A stretch of 64,000 nucleotides of DNA, taken from Bathynomus jamesi (lineage: Eukaryota > Arthropoda > Malacostraca > Isopoda > Cirolanidae). The stretch covers positions 1 to 64,000 of the forward strand of contig JAJOZX010003221.1 in assembly GCA_023014485.1 (NCBI GenBank), read 5' to 3'. The position numbers were made by a program, and so were the translations under genes. The notes beneath the pieces are model-generated. The model worked only from the letters and a program-made list of their open reading frames with translations, was not told where the DNA came from and made no database searches. Within the stretch, counting starts at the first letter, position 1. Each line of letters opens with the position of its first letter. Of this stretch, positions 45,112 to 55,344 are shown one piece after another.

Positions 45112-47090
45112 ATGAGTGATGGGAGAAAAAGACTAAGCGGCTTGGAGTATAAGAAAAGAGCTCTGAAGAAAGCTGAAAAACAACGCGATGTCTTTGACAA
45201 AACTGCGAAAAATGATACTTTCTTCAAGAAATCTGATATAAAGAGCAAAAATGTTAAAACAAATCCGAATGTTCTTTTAAAAGAATTAGAATGTACCGAG
45301 ATTAGGAGTTTCCAAGAAGATCAAAATGTTAATGAAGGTCCTAATAATTTTAGATTATCTATTAGAGAAGTTCAAGAATCCTGCCTACCCTATACTAAGT
45401 CTTGTGATGTAGGTAGCATCACAACTACCTCCAGCAATACTTCCATTGGACAAGACCCAACATTATGGGAAGTTAATGATGCTACACGTCATTATGTGTC
45501 AGAGCATGGCATAAATCAGGACCTACAAAACATGAACTTTCCTCAATCAAAGAGACATTTTGGTGAACGATTCAGATATTTTTGTAAAACCTTATTTGAA
45601 ACACAGCTTGTCAACGAAGAGAAGGTGAAGAGAACATATTTAATGTATTCGAAGAGCACAGGCTCATTTTTCTGCGTTCCATGTCAGTTATTTGGTGGAA
45701 CTATTAAAATTGGTGATCTCGACATTGCAAACTGCAGAGGAGAGTCGTATGATAACGCTCCCAACATGTCAGCAGTGGTGGGCACGCGCAACGATTTTTG
45801 TAGCGCCGCAGCCGCAACCGCAACTCTGCTGAAATAGTTGCGCCGCACGCGCAAGCGCAACCCTTTTCAAAAAGTTGCGCCGCAAGCGCAAGCGCAACCA
45901 AAAATGTTGCGCCGCAAGTTGCGCCGCAACTTTTTGCGGCGCAACTGCCCACCTTTGCATTTAACGTATATCTGCAGTGGTGGGCACGCGCAACGATTTT
46001 TGTAGCGCCGCAGCCGCAACCGCAACTCTGCTGAAATAGTTGCGCCGCACGCGCAAGCGCAACCCTTTTCAAAAAGTTGCGCCGCAAGCGCAAGCGCAAC
46101 CAAAAATGTTGCATGTCAGGGACTTACTCCGGCTTGCAAGCTAGAATAAAAGAAGCTTCCCTAGTAGCAGTTTACGTACCCTGCTCTGCACACTGATTAA
46201 ATTTGATTGGACAGTGTGCAGCAAGTTGCTGTAAGGAAGCCATTGATTTTTTCGCACTTCTCCAAAATCTTTACGTGTTCTTCACTGCCCCCACTCACCG
46301 TTGGGAAATACTACAAAATTATTTTACCAAATCTAAAAATGTAAAGCTAAAGAGCTTATCAGACACTCGATGGTCAGCCCGTGAAGAAGCGTGTAGGAGT
46401 CTCAATAAAGACTGAGAAGAGGTTATAGAGGCACTTACGTCCATTGAAGAAGATGAATCAGAAAAGCCTTGCACACGCTACCTCAATCAACTGCAACCCC
46501 TTGAAACTACAATTCTGGAAAGGTTCAATGCTACTAGTAAACAGCTCCAAACAGTTAACATTGATCTTGGTGTCGTAGCAGAACTGTATGCATCATTGAC
46601 ATTCTATGTAAAAGATGCAAGAGACAACTTCGACTTTTATAAAGAAGTAGCAATTAAGAAATCATCAATCCGCGAATATGAAGTTACACTGAAAAGAAAA
46701 AAAGAAAAGAAAACTTCGAGTTGACGAAACTCGCGAAGACGAGGTAGAATTAGATGGACGGAGGAACTTCTTCATTAATACTTATCTTGTGGTACTTGAC
46801 AGATTATTGTCGGAATTAAACCGTCGCGTCGCAAAGACGTGTATGAAAACCTTCATGCACGATTTGCATTTTTTACAAAAGTCACCACCTTGAATCCAAC
46901 AGATATAACTGCCAATGCTATTAAGCTTTGGGAATTTTACAAGGATGACTTGGCAGAAGCATTTGTTAATGAGTCATCATTTCCGTGAGTTTCTTCTGAA
47001 TTTGGAGAAAACTCCTAGGAGCATTTTGAGATGAGTGAGATGATCCAAGCAAAAGAATTAAAAGAAGCTTACCCATATGTTGATATTGTC
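45112..47090 (+). pseudogene. ZMYM1/TTF-finger hAT transposase, internally deleted
   Basis: After an acceptor-like TTTTTTCAG the frame starts MSDGRKRLSGLEYKK (45112). Residues about 140-215 form the TTF-type finger region (SKRHFGERFRYFCKTLF, YLMYSKSTGSFFCVPCQLFG). The gene then jumps to DIANCRGESYDNAPNMS, missing the stretch that would hold the first catalytic Asp, and is cut by an insertion at 45773. It resumes with GTYSGLQARIKEASL, VPCSAH, and DTRWSAREEACRSL (46200-46410). Frameshifts and stops follow to about 47090 (KELKEAYPYVDI). Long decayed. Confidence 0.85.
45773..46111. mobile_element. GC-rich hAT-type insertion with partial tandem copy
   Basis: Flanked by perfect 8-bp repeats CATGTCAG (45765-45772, 46112-46119) in the ZMYM1-like coding sequence. 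It starts CAGTGGTGGGCACGCGCAACG. After 202 bp the same start recurs (45975), so the 137-bp left part is present twice, with an inner segment containing TGCCCACC-type inverted end sequence near 45944-45952. GCGCAA repeats fill both copies. No protein is encoded. The right end lacks the expected terminus, so the insertion probably involved a rearranged element. Confidence 0.8.
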
Positions 47091-47219
47091 CCTCATATAT
47101 CCCTCAACCCTCTCCATCCACTTCCCTCTTGTTTCGTCTTTTACTTTTCTGAGTATTTCACCCACCAACCTGCCTGTGTCACTTTTCAAAATACTCTTTA
47201 CATAGTTGAGCTTTCTTTC

Positions 47220-47645
47220 TGTAATAGCGCGGGGTTAGTGACCCCGCCAAGTTATTAGGTCTCTAAACAACAACAAAGGCATTTACCGGTGCTTTGATTT
47301 AGATCTTCTTTAGGGCCTAGCATAGATTTCCAGCGTCCTACAAATCGCCTACCTAACTCTCTCACTTTACTAATTTAGAAGCTATAGACATTACCCCTAC
47401 CCTTATATACTCTTTGACAACTTCCTGCCTACATTCTAACACTTTAGCAACATCACCAAATTAAACTTAGCACCAACGATTTAGTCAGATATGAATAACC
47501 ATGCTGCTAGTCTAGCCAAAACAAAACGAACAGACAGCGTTCTGCTGTTTATCCCTTTGTGTTGCCATTCAGCTTTCTTTTAGTGACTTTTCCCTTTAGT
47601 GACTTTAGACTATATACATATATATATACACACACACACACACGT
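47220..47645 (-). repeat. Gypsy 3' LTR
   Basis: Starts tgtaatagcgcggggtt and ends in a TA/CA microsatellite (about 47609-47643). A polypurine run on the minus strand, GGGGAGGAATGAGG, lies immediately outside at about 47646-47663, in the position of a polypurine tract. Confidence 0.8.
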
Positions 47646-47660
47646 CACCTCATTCCTCCC

Positions 47661-49480
47661 CTACAAGTTTAGTTTGTCAGGGGGGGGGGTGAGAGACCCT
47701 AGACGACCTGCGGAGTGGGGTTGATGTAGTAGGAATAGGTGCAACCTGCATAGGCGGGCGAAATGAACCATTTTCCAGAGGATCGGTTCTCCCTTCCGGA
47801 AGACTCTGGTCATCCTGCAATTCACGTTCCCATATCTGGTCCTGATGGCGTTTAATAGAACGACCATCTTCTAGTTGGCACTTGAAGGAAACAGGGCCCG
47901 TTCTCTCCTGCACAGTTGCAGGAACTCATTTTGGTCCAGCCCCATAGTTGCAAATCATAATTGGATCATTAGGTTGCGCTTCTATAACTCTCCTTTTTTT
48001 AGTGTCGTGGTACAAATTGTGTTTTTCCTGATGGCGTAAAACTCGTTGTTGTAACGTTTCGTTTGGACGTAACAGATCGAAAACTGAACGAATTCCCCGG
48101 CCAATCATAAGTTTAGAAGGAGACATTCCCGTCGTTGTGTGAGGTGTTAGTCGATATTTAAACAAAAATTTATCCAACACCACTTGCATTTCCTCTTCAT
48201 GAGAATGACGCAAGGCCGACTTGAAAGTACGAACCATGTTTTCCGCGAGACCGTTAGTAGACGGGTGAAAAACACTAGACCGGACATGTCTAATGCCATT
48301 TAGGTGGACAAAAGAACGAAATTCCTCACCGGTAAAATAAGTACCATTGTCGGAAACCAGAACTACGGGTAAACCCCATCGAGCGAAACACGAATGGAGT
48401 AAGCGAATAGTAACACCCGAAGTCGTTGAAGTGGTTGGAAAAATTTCCACCCACTCAGAGTAGGCGTCCACAATGACTAGGAAATAAATATTATTTATAG
48501 GACCTGCATAGTCAACATGGATCCAATGCCAAGGTATAGTAGGCCATTCCCAAGGATGAAGTGGACTTTTCCTTGGGAGATCTCTGTTCTCTAGGCAGTT
48601 TTGACAGGAACGAACCAATGATTCGAGTTCTCTATCTAAACCGGGCCACCAGAAATAAGCTCTCGCCAGCGCTTTCATTTTTGCTGCACCCATGTGTTCA
48701 GCGTGAAGTTCCTTCACTAAATTCGACTTGCCTTCATTCGGAATTATCACTCTGTGTCCCCATAAGAGACAGCCATTTTGGATCGAGAGTCCAGACTGAC
48801 ATTGATAAAAAGGCTGTAATTCACTCTCAACCTTAGTAGGCCAACCAACTGAGCAGTAATGGATGACCCTAGACAGAATAGGGTCTGATTTTGTCCACTG
48901 CTCTATCTGTACTGCAGTTACTGGAGTGAATTCTAAAAACTCCACTAAGTGAATCCATTCTGTAGATATCGGTACGCATTCATTTGGATTTTCTAAAGGC
49001 AACCTACTTACAGCATCAGCCGTACCTAGAAGTTTGCCTGATCTATGTACTAAGTCAAATTTATAGGCTTGTAGAATCAGTGCCCATCGTTGAATCCTAC
49101 CTGAGGCCAAAACTGGAATATTTTTATTAGGTGAAAATAAACCTAAAAGAGGCTTATGGTCAGTAATTACTTTGAATTCATGACCCCATAGATAGAAATG
49201 ACATTTTTTTTACTGCAAAAACTAAGGCTAAGGCTTCACGTTCAAGTTGTGCATATCGCCTTTCAGTCTCAGTTAGCGTTCTAGAAGCAAAACAGATAGG
49301 CATATCTACACCATCAATGTGGTGAGATAACACTGCCCCAATTCCATAAGAACTGCTATCTGCTGAAACTATGAGAGAAAGTTTAGGATCATAATGCACT
49401 AGGAAAGTGGACTTTAGTAGTACGTCCTTGGAAGCCTCAAATGCGTCCTTTTGGGTTTTCTCCCATCTCCACTGTTCCTC
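47661..49480 (-). pseudogene. Gypsy RNase H and integrase
   Basis: RNase H is in the 49399-49178 frame (MHYDPKLSLIVSADSSSYGI, RRYAQLEREALALVFAVKK) and continues in the ORF beginning near 49110 (RIQRWALILQAYKFDL). Integrase (about residues 125-394) has the zinc-binding ELHAEHMGAAKMKAL...CQNCLEN, and the DDE core: HVDYAGPIN, VSDNGTYF and LAENMVRTFK, so the catalytic residues are all present. The C-terminal part (47913-47677) is in another frame. A frameshift at about 49200 and another near 47920 separate the parts; otherwise the integrase is remarkably open for 394 codons. Confidence 0.88.
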
Positions 49481-49485
49481 AGATC

Positions 49486-50846
49486 GAAACGGGGATTATT
49501 CCTGAGGACTTCAAATTAGCTAACGTCACGCCCATTTTTAAAAAAGGCGACCGCACAGTAGCTAGCAATTATAGGCCCATTAGCTTAACGTCAATTGTCG
49601 GTAAACTTTTGGAATCCGTAGTTAGGGATCGTATCATCGATCACTTAGAAAGTAGAGATTTGATTAATAGTAGTCAGCATGGGTTTCGACTCCATAGATC
49701 TTGTTTAACTAATTTGTTAGAATTTTATAACGAAATAGTGCGCGAATACGATAGGCATAGAGCGGCTGACGTTATTTATTTAGATTTTAAAAAGGCGTTC
49801 GATACAGTTCCGCATAGAAGATTAATTGCGAAGGTTAAAGCGCACGGTATACGCGGTCAGGTAGCTAACTGGTTAGAGGAATGGCTTCGTGCTAGGAGAC
49901 AGAGGGTCGTTGTTAATGGTAGTGAATCGGGGTGGTTGGATGTAGGTAGCGGTGTCCCATAGGGTTCAGTGTTAGGCCCATTGCCATTCGCAATTTACAT
50001 TAACGACAATAGATGTAGGATTGACTAGTAACATGTCAAAATTCGCGGACGATACTAAAATAGGCGGTAAGGTTGTTAACGAGGACGATAGAAATAGGCT
50101 CCAAGAGGATGTAAATAGCCTTATGGAGTGGACGGATAAGTGGCAGATGCAATTTAACGTAGACAAATGTAAAGTTTTGCATATAGGTTCTCGTAACAAT
50201 AATTACACGTACACAATGGATGATAGAGTTAGCGAGCGTTGACGAGTAAGTAGATTTAGGTGTACTCGTATCTAATGATTTAAAAGTTAGGAACCAGTCC
50301 CTGGAGTCTTGCGCAAAAGCTAATAGGATGTTAGGCTTCATAGCGCGTAATTTCGAATTTAAATTGAAGGATATTATATTGCCCCTTTACAAGTCCCTAG
50401 TCAGGCCTCATTTAGAATATGCCGTTCAGTTTTGGTGTCTGTATTTGCGTGAGGATATTGATAGGTTAAAAAGGGTTCAGTGTCGTGCCACGAAACTAAT
50501 TCCGTCATTGCGCAACAAGCCTTATGAAGATAGAATTAAAGTGTTAGACTTGCATTCACTCGAAACTAGGAGATTAAGGGGGAAGCTTATTGAAGTTTTC
50601 AAAATCGTTAATAACATCGATAACGTAAATTTTGACAAACTGTTCACTTTCGATAATAGCAATACTCGTAATAACGGTTTTAAGTTGCGTGACAGACGTT
50701 TCATTACAAATATCGCTAAAAACTTCTTTACGTTTAAAGTAATTGATAAATGGAATAATCTTCCCGCGTCAGTCGTTAACTCTACCAGTGTTAATATGTT
50801 TAAAAACCGTTTAGAGAGGCATTTTAAAAATATTAACGTTGTTTAA
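49486..50846 (+). pseudogene. CR1-like LINE reverse transcriptase, C-terminal half of ORF2
   Basis: Plus-strand reading: FKLANVTPIFKKGDRTVASN, YRPISLTSIVGKLLESVVRD, SQHGFRLHRSCLTNLLEFY, VIYLDFKKAFDTVPHRRLIA (first Asp intact), then a TAG at 49960-49962 and a deletion/frameshift before SKFADDTKIGG, where Ala-Asp-Asp is the catalytic pair. The last part (50328-50846) is open: LYKSLVRPHLEYAVQFWC through FKNRLERHFKNINVV. This is the CR1/L2-type arrangement. Pseudogene through frame breaks near 49965 and 50240. Confidence 0.87.
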
Positions 50847-51413
50847 AATAAAAAACAATTAGTAACAGGAGCTCTGGAGGTGGTGGTCGAGGATAAGTCT
50901 GTTGACAATTAATGCCAGCTTGTGACATGTCAGCGTGTGATATGCCAGCAAAAAAATTATAAAAAAAAAAAATTAGTCTAACACGAACGTAGATGTAGCT
51001 CGTAGCGTAAACTAACCCACTTTTTGTTTAACTTTACCTACTTTTTTTTCTTCTTATCCTCTCCTTACTTACATGTCTGTAACTCTCTTTACTTGCATGT
51101 CTGTAGTTTGCATGATATGACAGTGAGTTAAGACTGTTTGCATGGTTTGTAAGCGTTCTTATTTTACTTCTTTTCATCTTTCACCCCTCTCCTATCCTAT
51201 TCTCTTCGACTATTTTTCTGACTTGTCGGCAGTGGCCGGCGGATGATGATGGTGAGTCTTTTTTCTCTTTTTCTGAATGAATGTTAACCCACGAGTGATA
51301 GGTGTTGCTACTTACTTATCCCCTTATTCTCTTTTCTTAACCCCCTACTCTTTCCTTTCTCTCGGGCTAACCTTAGAGTGGATCTTAGGGTCTTTGTTAG
51401 CCTTAGCTTCTGT
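49486..51413 (+). mobile_element. CR1-like LINE, 5'-truncated, inserted in gypsy pol
   Basis: The insert runs on the plus strand within the gypsy coding frame (EEQWRWEK on the one side, LLQNRS on the other). Short AGATC repeats flank it at 49481-49485 and 51414-51418, consistent with LINE target duplication though only 5 bp. A 560-bp AT-rich non-coding tail follows the ORF. 5' truncation is typical of LINE insertion. Confidence 0.8.
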
Positions 51414-51418
51414 AGATC

Positions 51419-52046
51419 TGTTCTGTAATAACTTATTTAGGGGTTCAAGGAAAGTCGATGCATGAGGCAAAAATTTTCTATAAAAGTTTAGGAGACCTAA
51501 ATAAGCTTGTAACTGTATGATGTTTTGTGAAGGTGGTGCATTTTTTATTACTTCTAGTTTATCCACCGTTGGATGAATGTCTGAGGCATCTATGCGGAAC
51601 CCTAAATATGAAACCTCATTTGTGACCCAAGAACACTTTTCTTTCTTTAGCTTAAGTCCGGCATCCCCGAGTCTTTTCAGAACTGTGGTTAATCTAATTA
51701 GGTTTTCTTTTTTAGATGAACCTGAAATGAGGACATCATTTAGAAAACAAAGTACTCCCGGAATGTGACCTAGAACTTGGTCCAATGGTCCATTGTCCTC
51801 TGAAAAATACCCGGAGCCGATGCTATTCCATAGCAAAGCCTATTGTACCTAAATAGGCCTCGGTGCGTATGACAGTATTTATGACAGTTAGTTCTTTAGA
51901 ATTTTCATCTAAACTTAGTTGAGCATAGGCTTGGGACATATCTAGTTTTGTGAAATATTTACCCTCAGCAAGAGAGCTAAATAATTCATCAGGCTTGGGT
52001 ATAGGGTAGCAATCTAGAAGAACTGCTCTATTTACTGTTAAACGGT
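51419..52046 (-). pseudogene. Gypsy reverse transcriptase, C-terminal part
   Basis: Minus strand: TVNRAVLLDCYPIPKPDELF and YFTKLDMSQAYAQLSLD (first Asp), then, after a frame change near 51830, DQVLGHIPGVLCFLNDVLIS. The expected F-x-D-D box reads F-L-N-D, so one catalytic Asp is changed to Asn. SYLGFRIDASDIHPT and GLLNFYRKFLPHASTFLEP follow as usual. It is joined to the RNase H beyond the LINE insertion. Confidence 0.88.
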
Positions 52047-52185
52047 CTGTGCTGGGCAGCGCAAACGAAAATTCACTTGCGCAAGCGCAAATGCGCAAAC
52101 CCAAACCCATACCTTGCGCAAGCGCAAATGCGCAAACTTCTCGAAACTTGCGCTTGCGCAAACGCAAACGCAAACTATTTATATA

Positions 52186-52235
52186 TACAGGGTTTTCCAA
52201 AAAAAAATAGGTGCGGTTTTTTGGGACACCCTGTA
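52186..52235. mobile_element. Miniature mariner-type inverted repeat, 50 bp
   Basis: The sequence tacagggttttccaaaaaa is matched by its near complement ttttttgggacaccctgta, with only about a dozen bases between. This resembles the two ends of a mariner-family element without interior. TA lies at both ends. It is nested in the hAT derivative. Confidence 0.65.
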
Positions 52236-52386
52236 TAAAATTAAATTTATAGTAAATCAAATCAAATCACTTTATTAACAGACACATGATCCATAGATAT
52301 ATCAATAAAGAATAGATACAAAATTACAATGTTAATAAATAATAATAACAAAAAAAGAAATTACAATATTACAAAAAAAAAACACT

Positions 52387-52677
52387 TCAAAGCTCCTCAG
52401 AGTCCTCCTCCAACTCCATCGTGAGCAGGTCCATGTTGCCCTTTAGGAACACAAACCTCTCAAAGTTCTCAGAGGTCAGGCTGGACCTCTTGGGCTTCAT
52501 GATGTCAGACCCCTGGGAGAACACCCTCTCCACAGCTGCAGAGCTGGGGATGGCCGTGTTGTACTTCAGAAAGACCTCAACCCAGGCGGCGCGGTACAGG
52601 GCGGGGAACATCCCCTGCTCCAACTCCTTGCTGGTTTTCTCCTTTTCAGAGCACCAAGCATGTAGCTCCTTCCCCAC
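52387..52677 (-). pseudogene. hAT transposase C-terminal dimerisation domain
   Basis: The 96-codon minus-strand ORF has the family's dimerisation block: FLKYNTAIPSSAAVERVFSQ, then MKPKRSSLTSENFERFVFLK and an acidic end. It resembles the C-terminal block of the 36592-44017 hAT (FKRYNTTLPSSAPVE). The catalytic domain is deleted. Confidence 0.88.
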
Positions 52678-52873
52678 CTTGGTGGAGAGGCGGTTGCGAG
52701 TGGTTTTTTTTTTTTTTCACGTTTGCGCACAAGTTTGCGTTTGCGCAAGTACAAACGCAAATGCGCAAGTTTGCGCAAGAATTGGCGCAAACGCAAATGC
52801 GCAACCGAAATCACACTTGCGCAATTGCGCAATTTGCGTTTTGCGCAAGTGTTTGCGCAAGTGCCCAGCACTG

Positions 52874-53560
52874 TAAACGGTAATCTCCACATAACCACAC
52901 TGACTTGTCAGGTTTTAGTATAGGAACTACTGGGGCAGCCCACTTAGCATGTGTGACTGGTTCGATAATTTTATCTTTGAGCGGCCTGTCAATTTCTAAA
53001 TCTACCTTCTCCCGTAGTGCATGTACAATTGAACGAGCCTTACAAAATTTTGGAGATACATTAGGGTCTACCTCTATACAGACCTGATGGCCTTTTAGTT
53101 TGCCTACTTCAGGCCTAAGAAAAGAAGAAAACTCCATTAACAATGAGTCTATGTCAGACGGATATGCGAGTGTATGCACATCTGCCTGACGCTTTGGCAA
53201 AATTTTGTCAATAGGCATTTTCAAAGCATCAATCCAATCACGGCCTAGTAGAGTAGGCCCTTGCTCATCCATCACTAAAAGAGTTAAGGGATGAGACAAA
53301 GTTTTCTTGCTGAGTGTAACTGTGATGGATGCTTCTCCACAAATAAGTATTTGTATGTCCCCATATTTTTTTAGCATTGTTTTAGATGCATGTAGTTTAG
53401 GTGTATTTTTGAAAGTTTTGTAAAAAACTGTTTTGGACATGACAGTTCGGGCAGCACCTGTATCTAGTTCTAGAGGAACTGTAACTCCATTTAGGCCAAC
53501 CTCTACAATATATGGGCCTGCATTATCACCACTTTGCTGCTCATAAAATAGGTACTCCAC
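52874..53560 (-). pseudogene. Gypsy protease and reverse transcriptase N-terminus
   Basis: Reads VTVPLELDTGAARTVMSKTV (protease Asp-Thr-Gly), LTLLVMDEQGPTLLGRDWID, then KSVWLCGDYRL at the start of reverse transcriptase, where the hAT derivative interrupts. About 230 codons are open. The protease looks intact. Confidence 0.88.
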
Positions 53561-53619
53561 TCCAATGATGTTCGAAGTATTTCCCTTTTGAGGATTTACA
53601 CTAGAAATGTTATAATTAG

Positions 53620-54350
53620 AATTTTCACCCCTTGTTTTCTTTTAAAAAAAACTTTAGCTATGTGGCCTATTTTACTACAGTTTCGACAAACTCCTCCTGT
53701 TTGGCGTTCGAATTAATAGGTTTAGTCGTGTTTGTCGCATACCTTTTATTTGTTTGTCTAGTAGCCTCACTAGGTATGCCTGGCTTAGAAGATTTTAAGC
53801 TATTTACGTGTTGGGCTTTACTACTGTGACTGCCAAAAGCTCTAAAAGCTTTAGCAGCTGCTTCCCTAGCTGCAGCTATTTCTACAGCCTGACTAAAAGT
53901 TAGGTCCTGTATAGCTAATAGGGCTCTCTGGGTAGACTCCTCTTTGAGACCCATTACAAACCTATCTCTTAGCATTTCGTCTAATTTGTCCCCAAATTTA
54001 CAAATACGGCTATGGGCTTTTATACCTGCAACAAACTCTGCAATGCTTTCATTTACCGTCTGATGCCTCGAATAAAATTTGAAACGTTCATAGATGAGAA
54101 CTACTCGGAGTTTGTAGTGATTGGTTAGGGCCTGTACCAATTCACTATAGGTGCAAGTTTCCGGTGCTTTAGGAGCAACTAGGTCCATAACTAATCCAAA
54201 TGTTTTAGGGCCTATTATAGTTAAAAAGGTAGGTACTTTCTTAGCATCAGGAATGGAATTTGCCTCGAAAAAAAACCTCACCCTAGTGGCATAAGCTTCG
54301 AAGTCCTCCCCAGAGTCTTCGTAGGGGCTTATATGGCCAATCACCGCCAT
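53620..54350 (-). pseudogene. Gypsy gag with zinc knuckle in another frame
   Basis: Starts MAVIGHISPYEDSGEDF (54350). Residues about 1-200 are the Ty3/gypsy gag helical region (ALTNHYKLRVVLIYERFKFY, ESIAEFVAGIKAHSRIC). After VETVVK the frame ends, but one base over it reads CRNCSKIGHIAKVFF, three of the four knuckle ligands. The knuckle's last Cys is missing. One frameshift separates the two, so the copy is non-functional, at least as assembled. Confidence 0.82.
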
Positions 54351-54429
54351 GTTAGAACAAAAACGATTTAGGTCAAATAACGTGAAGTAGGTTAGATAGG
54401 GTTTAAATTTTATCTAGTTACTCTCCAGT

Positions 54430-54755
54430 TAGGGCTGAATAGTAAATTGTATTAGAGTTAGGGCTGAGTAGGAATTAGTATTAGAGTTAGGGCTGAGTAG
54501 GAATTAGTATTAGAGTTAGGGCTGAGTAGGAATTAGTATTAGAGTTAGGGCTGAGTAGGAATTAGTACTAGAGTTAGGGTTGAGTAGTAATTAGTATTAG
54601 AGTTAGGGCTGAGTAGGAATTAGTATTAGAGTTAGGGCTGAGTAGGAATTAGTATTAGAGTTAGGGCTGAGTAGGAATTAGTACTAGAGTTAGGGTTGAG
54701 TAGTAATTAGTATTAGAGTTAGGGCTGAGTAGGAATTAGTATTAGAGTTAGGCCG
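54430..54755. repeat. 29-bp minisatellite in the gypsy leader
   Basis: About 11 direct copies of a 29-bp unit, agggctgagtaggaattagt with attagagtt completing it. Two units differ at matching positions (gtactagagttagggttgag), indicating higher-order duplication of a block of four to five units. It lies between primer site and gag start. Confidence 0.9.
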
Positions 54756-54880
54756 GCGGGACCTAAACAATAGTACGGTAGCTTACCCACACAAACCAAC
54801 CAAATCGAACGACCCACCTAGGCTAGGCTACATCCAATTTTCCACACAACCAAATTGAATCCAATAAGCCAAATTGAATC

Positions 54881-54897
54881 CCATCCTCGTCGCCAAA
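54881..54897 (-). promoter_or_regulatory. Candidate gypsy primer-binding site
   Basis: Just downstream of the 5' LTR, the minus strand reads TTTGGCGACGAGGATGG; TGG-led sequence in this place is typical of tRNA-primed initiation. The tRNA is not identified. Confidence 0.6.
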
Positions 54898-55286
54898 TGT
54901 AATAACTTGGGGTTAGTGACCCCGCTAAGTTACTAGGTTTCTAAACAACAACAAAGGCACTTACCGGTGTTTTGATTTATTTTCTTTGGGGCCTACCAGA
55001 GATTTCCAGCGTCCCACAAAGCAGCATACCTAAATTCTCTAACTTTACTAATTTGGAAGCTATAGACATTACCCCTGACTGATATAATTATTAGACAACT
55101 TTCTACTCCATTTTGTCACTTTAGAAACATCACCAAATTTAACTTAGCACCAACGATTTAGTCAGATGTAAATAATCATGCTGTTAGTTCAGCCCAAACA
55201 AACGAACAGACCGCGTTCCGCTGTTTATCCTTTTGTGTTGTCATTCAGCTTTCTTTTAGTGACTTTTCCCTTTAGTGACTGTTAGG

Positions 55287-55337
<51 letters not shown>

Positions 55338-55344
55338 CCTGTCC
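54898..55344 (-). repeat. Gypsy 5' LTR with TA microsatellite
   Basis: Shares most phrases with the 3' LTR (gacttttccctttagtgact, caccaacgatttagtcaga). An (AT)n run of about 50 bp at 55289-55337 forms its outer boundary, so the exact end is uncertain. Confidence 0.8.

Larger units (their letters stand above)
44439..47219 (+). mobile_element. ZMYM1-like hAT remnant, right end missing
   Basis: Begins CAGGCGCGTATTTGC at 44439, a typical hAT terminus, followed by palindromic GGGCCAAATGGGCCATGGCCC, and carries a hAT transposase of the ZMYM1/TTF-finger type on the plus strand. No matching right terminus or target duplication was found: the gypsy LTR begins at 47220. The element is therefore truncated or cut by the gypsy element, and the far flank of gypsy does not continue it. 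Confidence 0.75.
52047..52873 (-). mobile_element. hAT derivative with GCGCAA subterminal repeats
   Basis: Begins CTGTGCTGGGCAGCGCAAACG and ends with the complement of CAGTGCTGGGCACTTGCGC. Perfect 8-bp duplications TAAACGGT flank it (52039-52046, 52874-52881). GCGCAA-based repeats (ttgcgcaagcgcaaatgcgc) fill about 120 bp at each end. It disrupts gypsy between GDYRL and TVNRA. It retains the 3' end of a hAT transposase, plus a tiny nested repeat at 52186-52235. Confidence 0.9.
47220..55344 (-). mobile_element. Ty3/gypsy retrotransposon with LTRs, interrupted twice
   Basis: LTRs at 47220-47645 and 54898-55344 share 'ggggttagtgaccccgc' and many other phrases. Minus-strand order is leader, gag, protease, reverse transcriptase, RNase H, integrase. 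A plus-strand LINE (49486-51413) and a hAT derivative (52047-52873) interrupt pol. No clear target duplication was found; the left side is hAT remnant and the right LINE fragment, which suggests a rearrangement or poorly defined LTR ends caused by the TA/CA microsatellites at their borders. Confidence 0.85.

Noticed and set aside
45704..46114. Ala/Cys/Arg-rich ORFs on the minus strand
   Set aside because: They are readings through GCGCAA repeats of the hAT-type insertion; no homology.
54430..54755. CRISPR-like array (regular repeats)
   Set aside because: The 29-bp units are contiguous with no unique spacers, and the context is a eukaryotic retrotransposon leader; it is a minisatellite.
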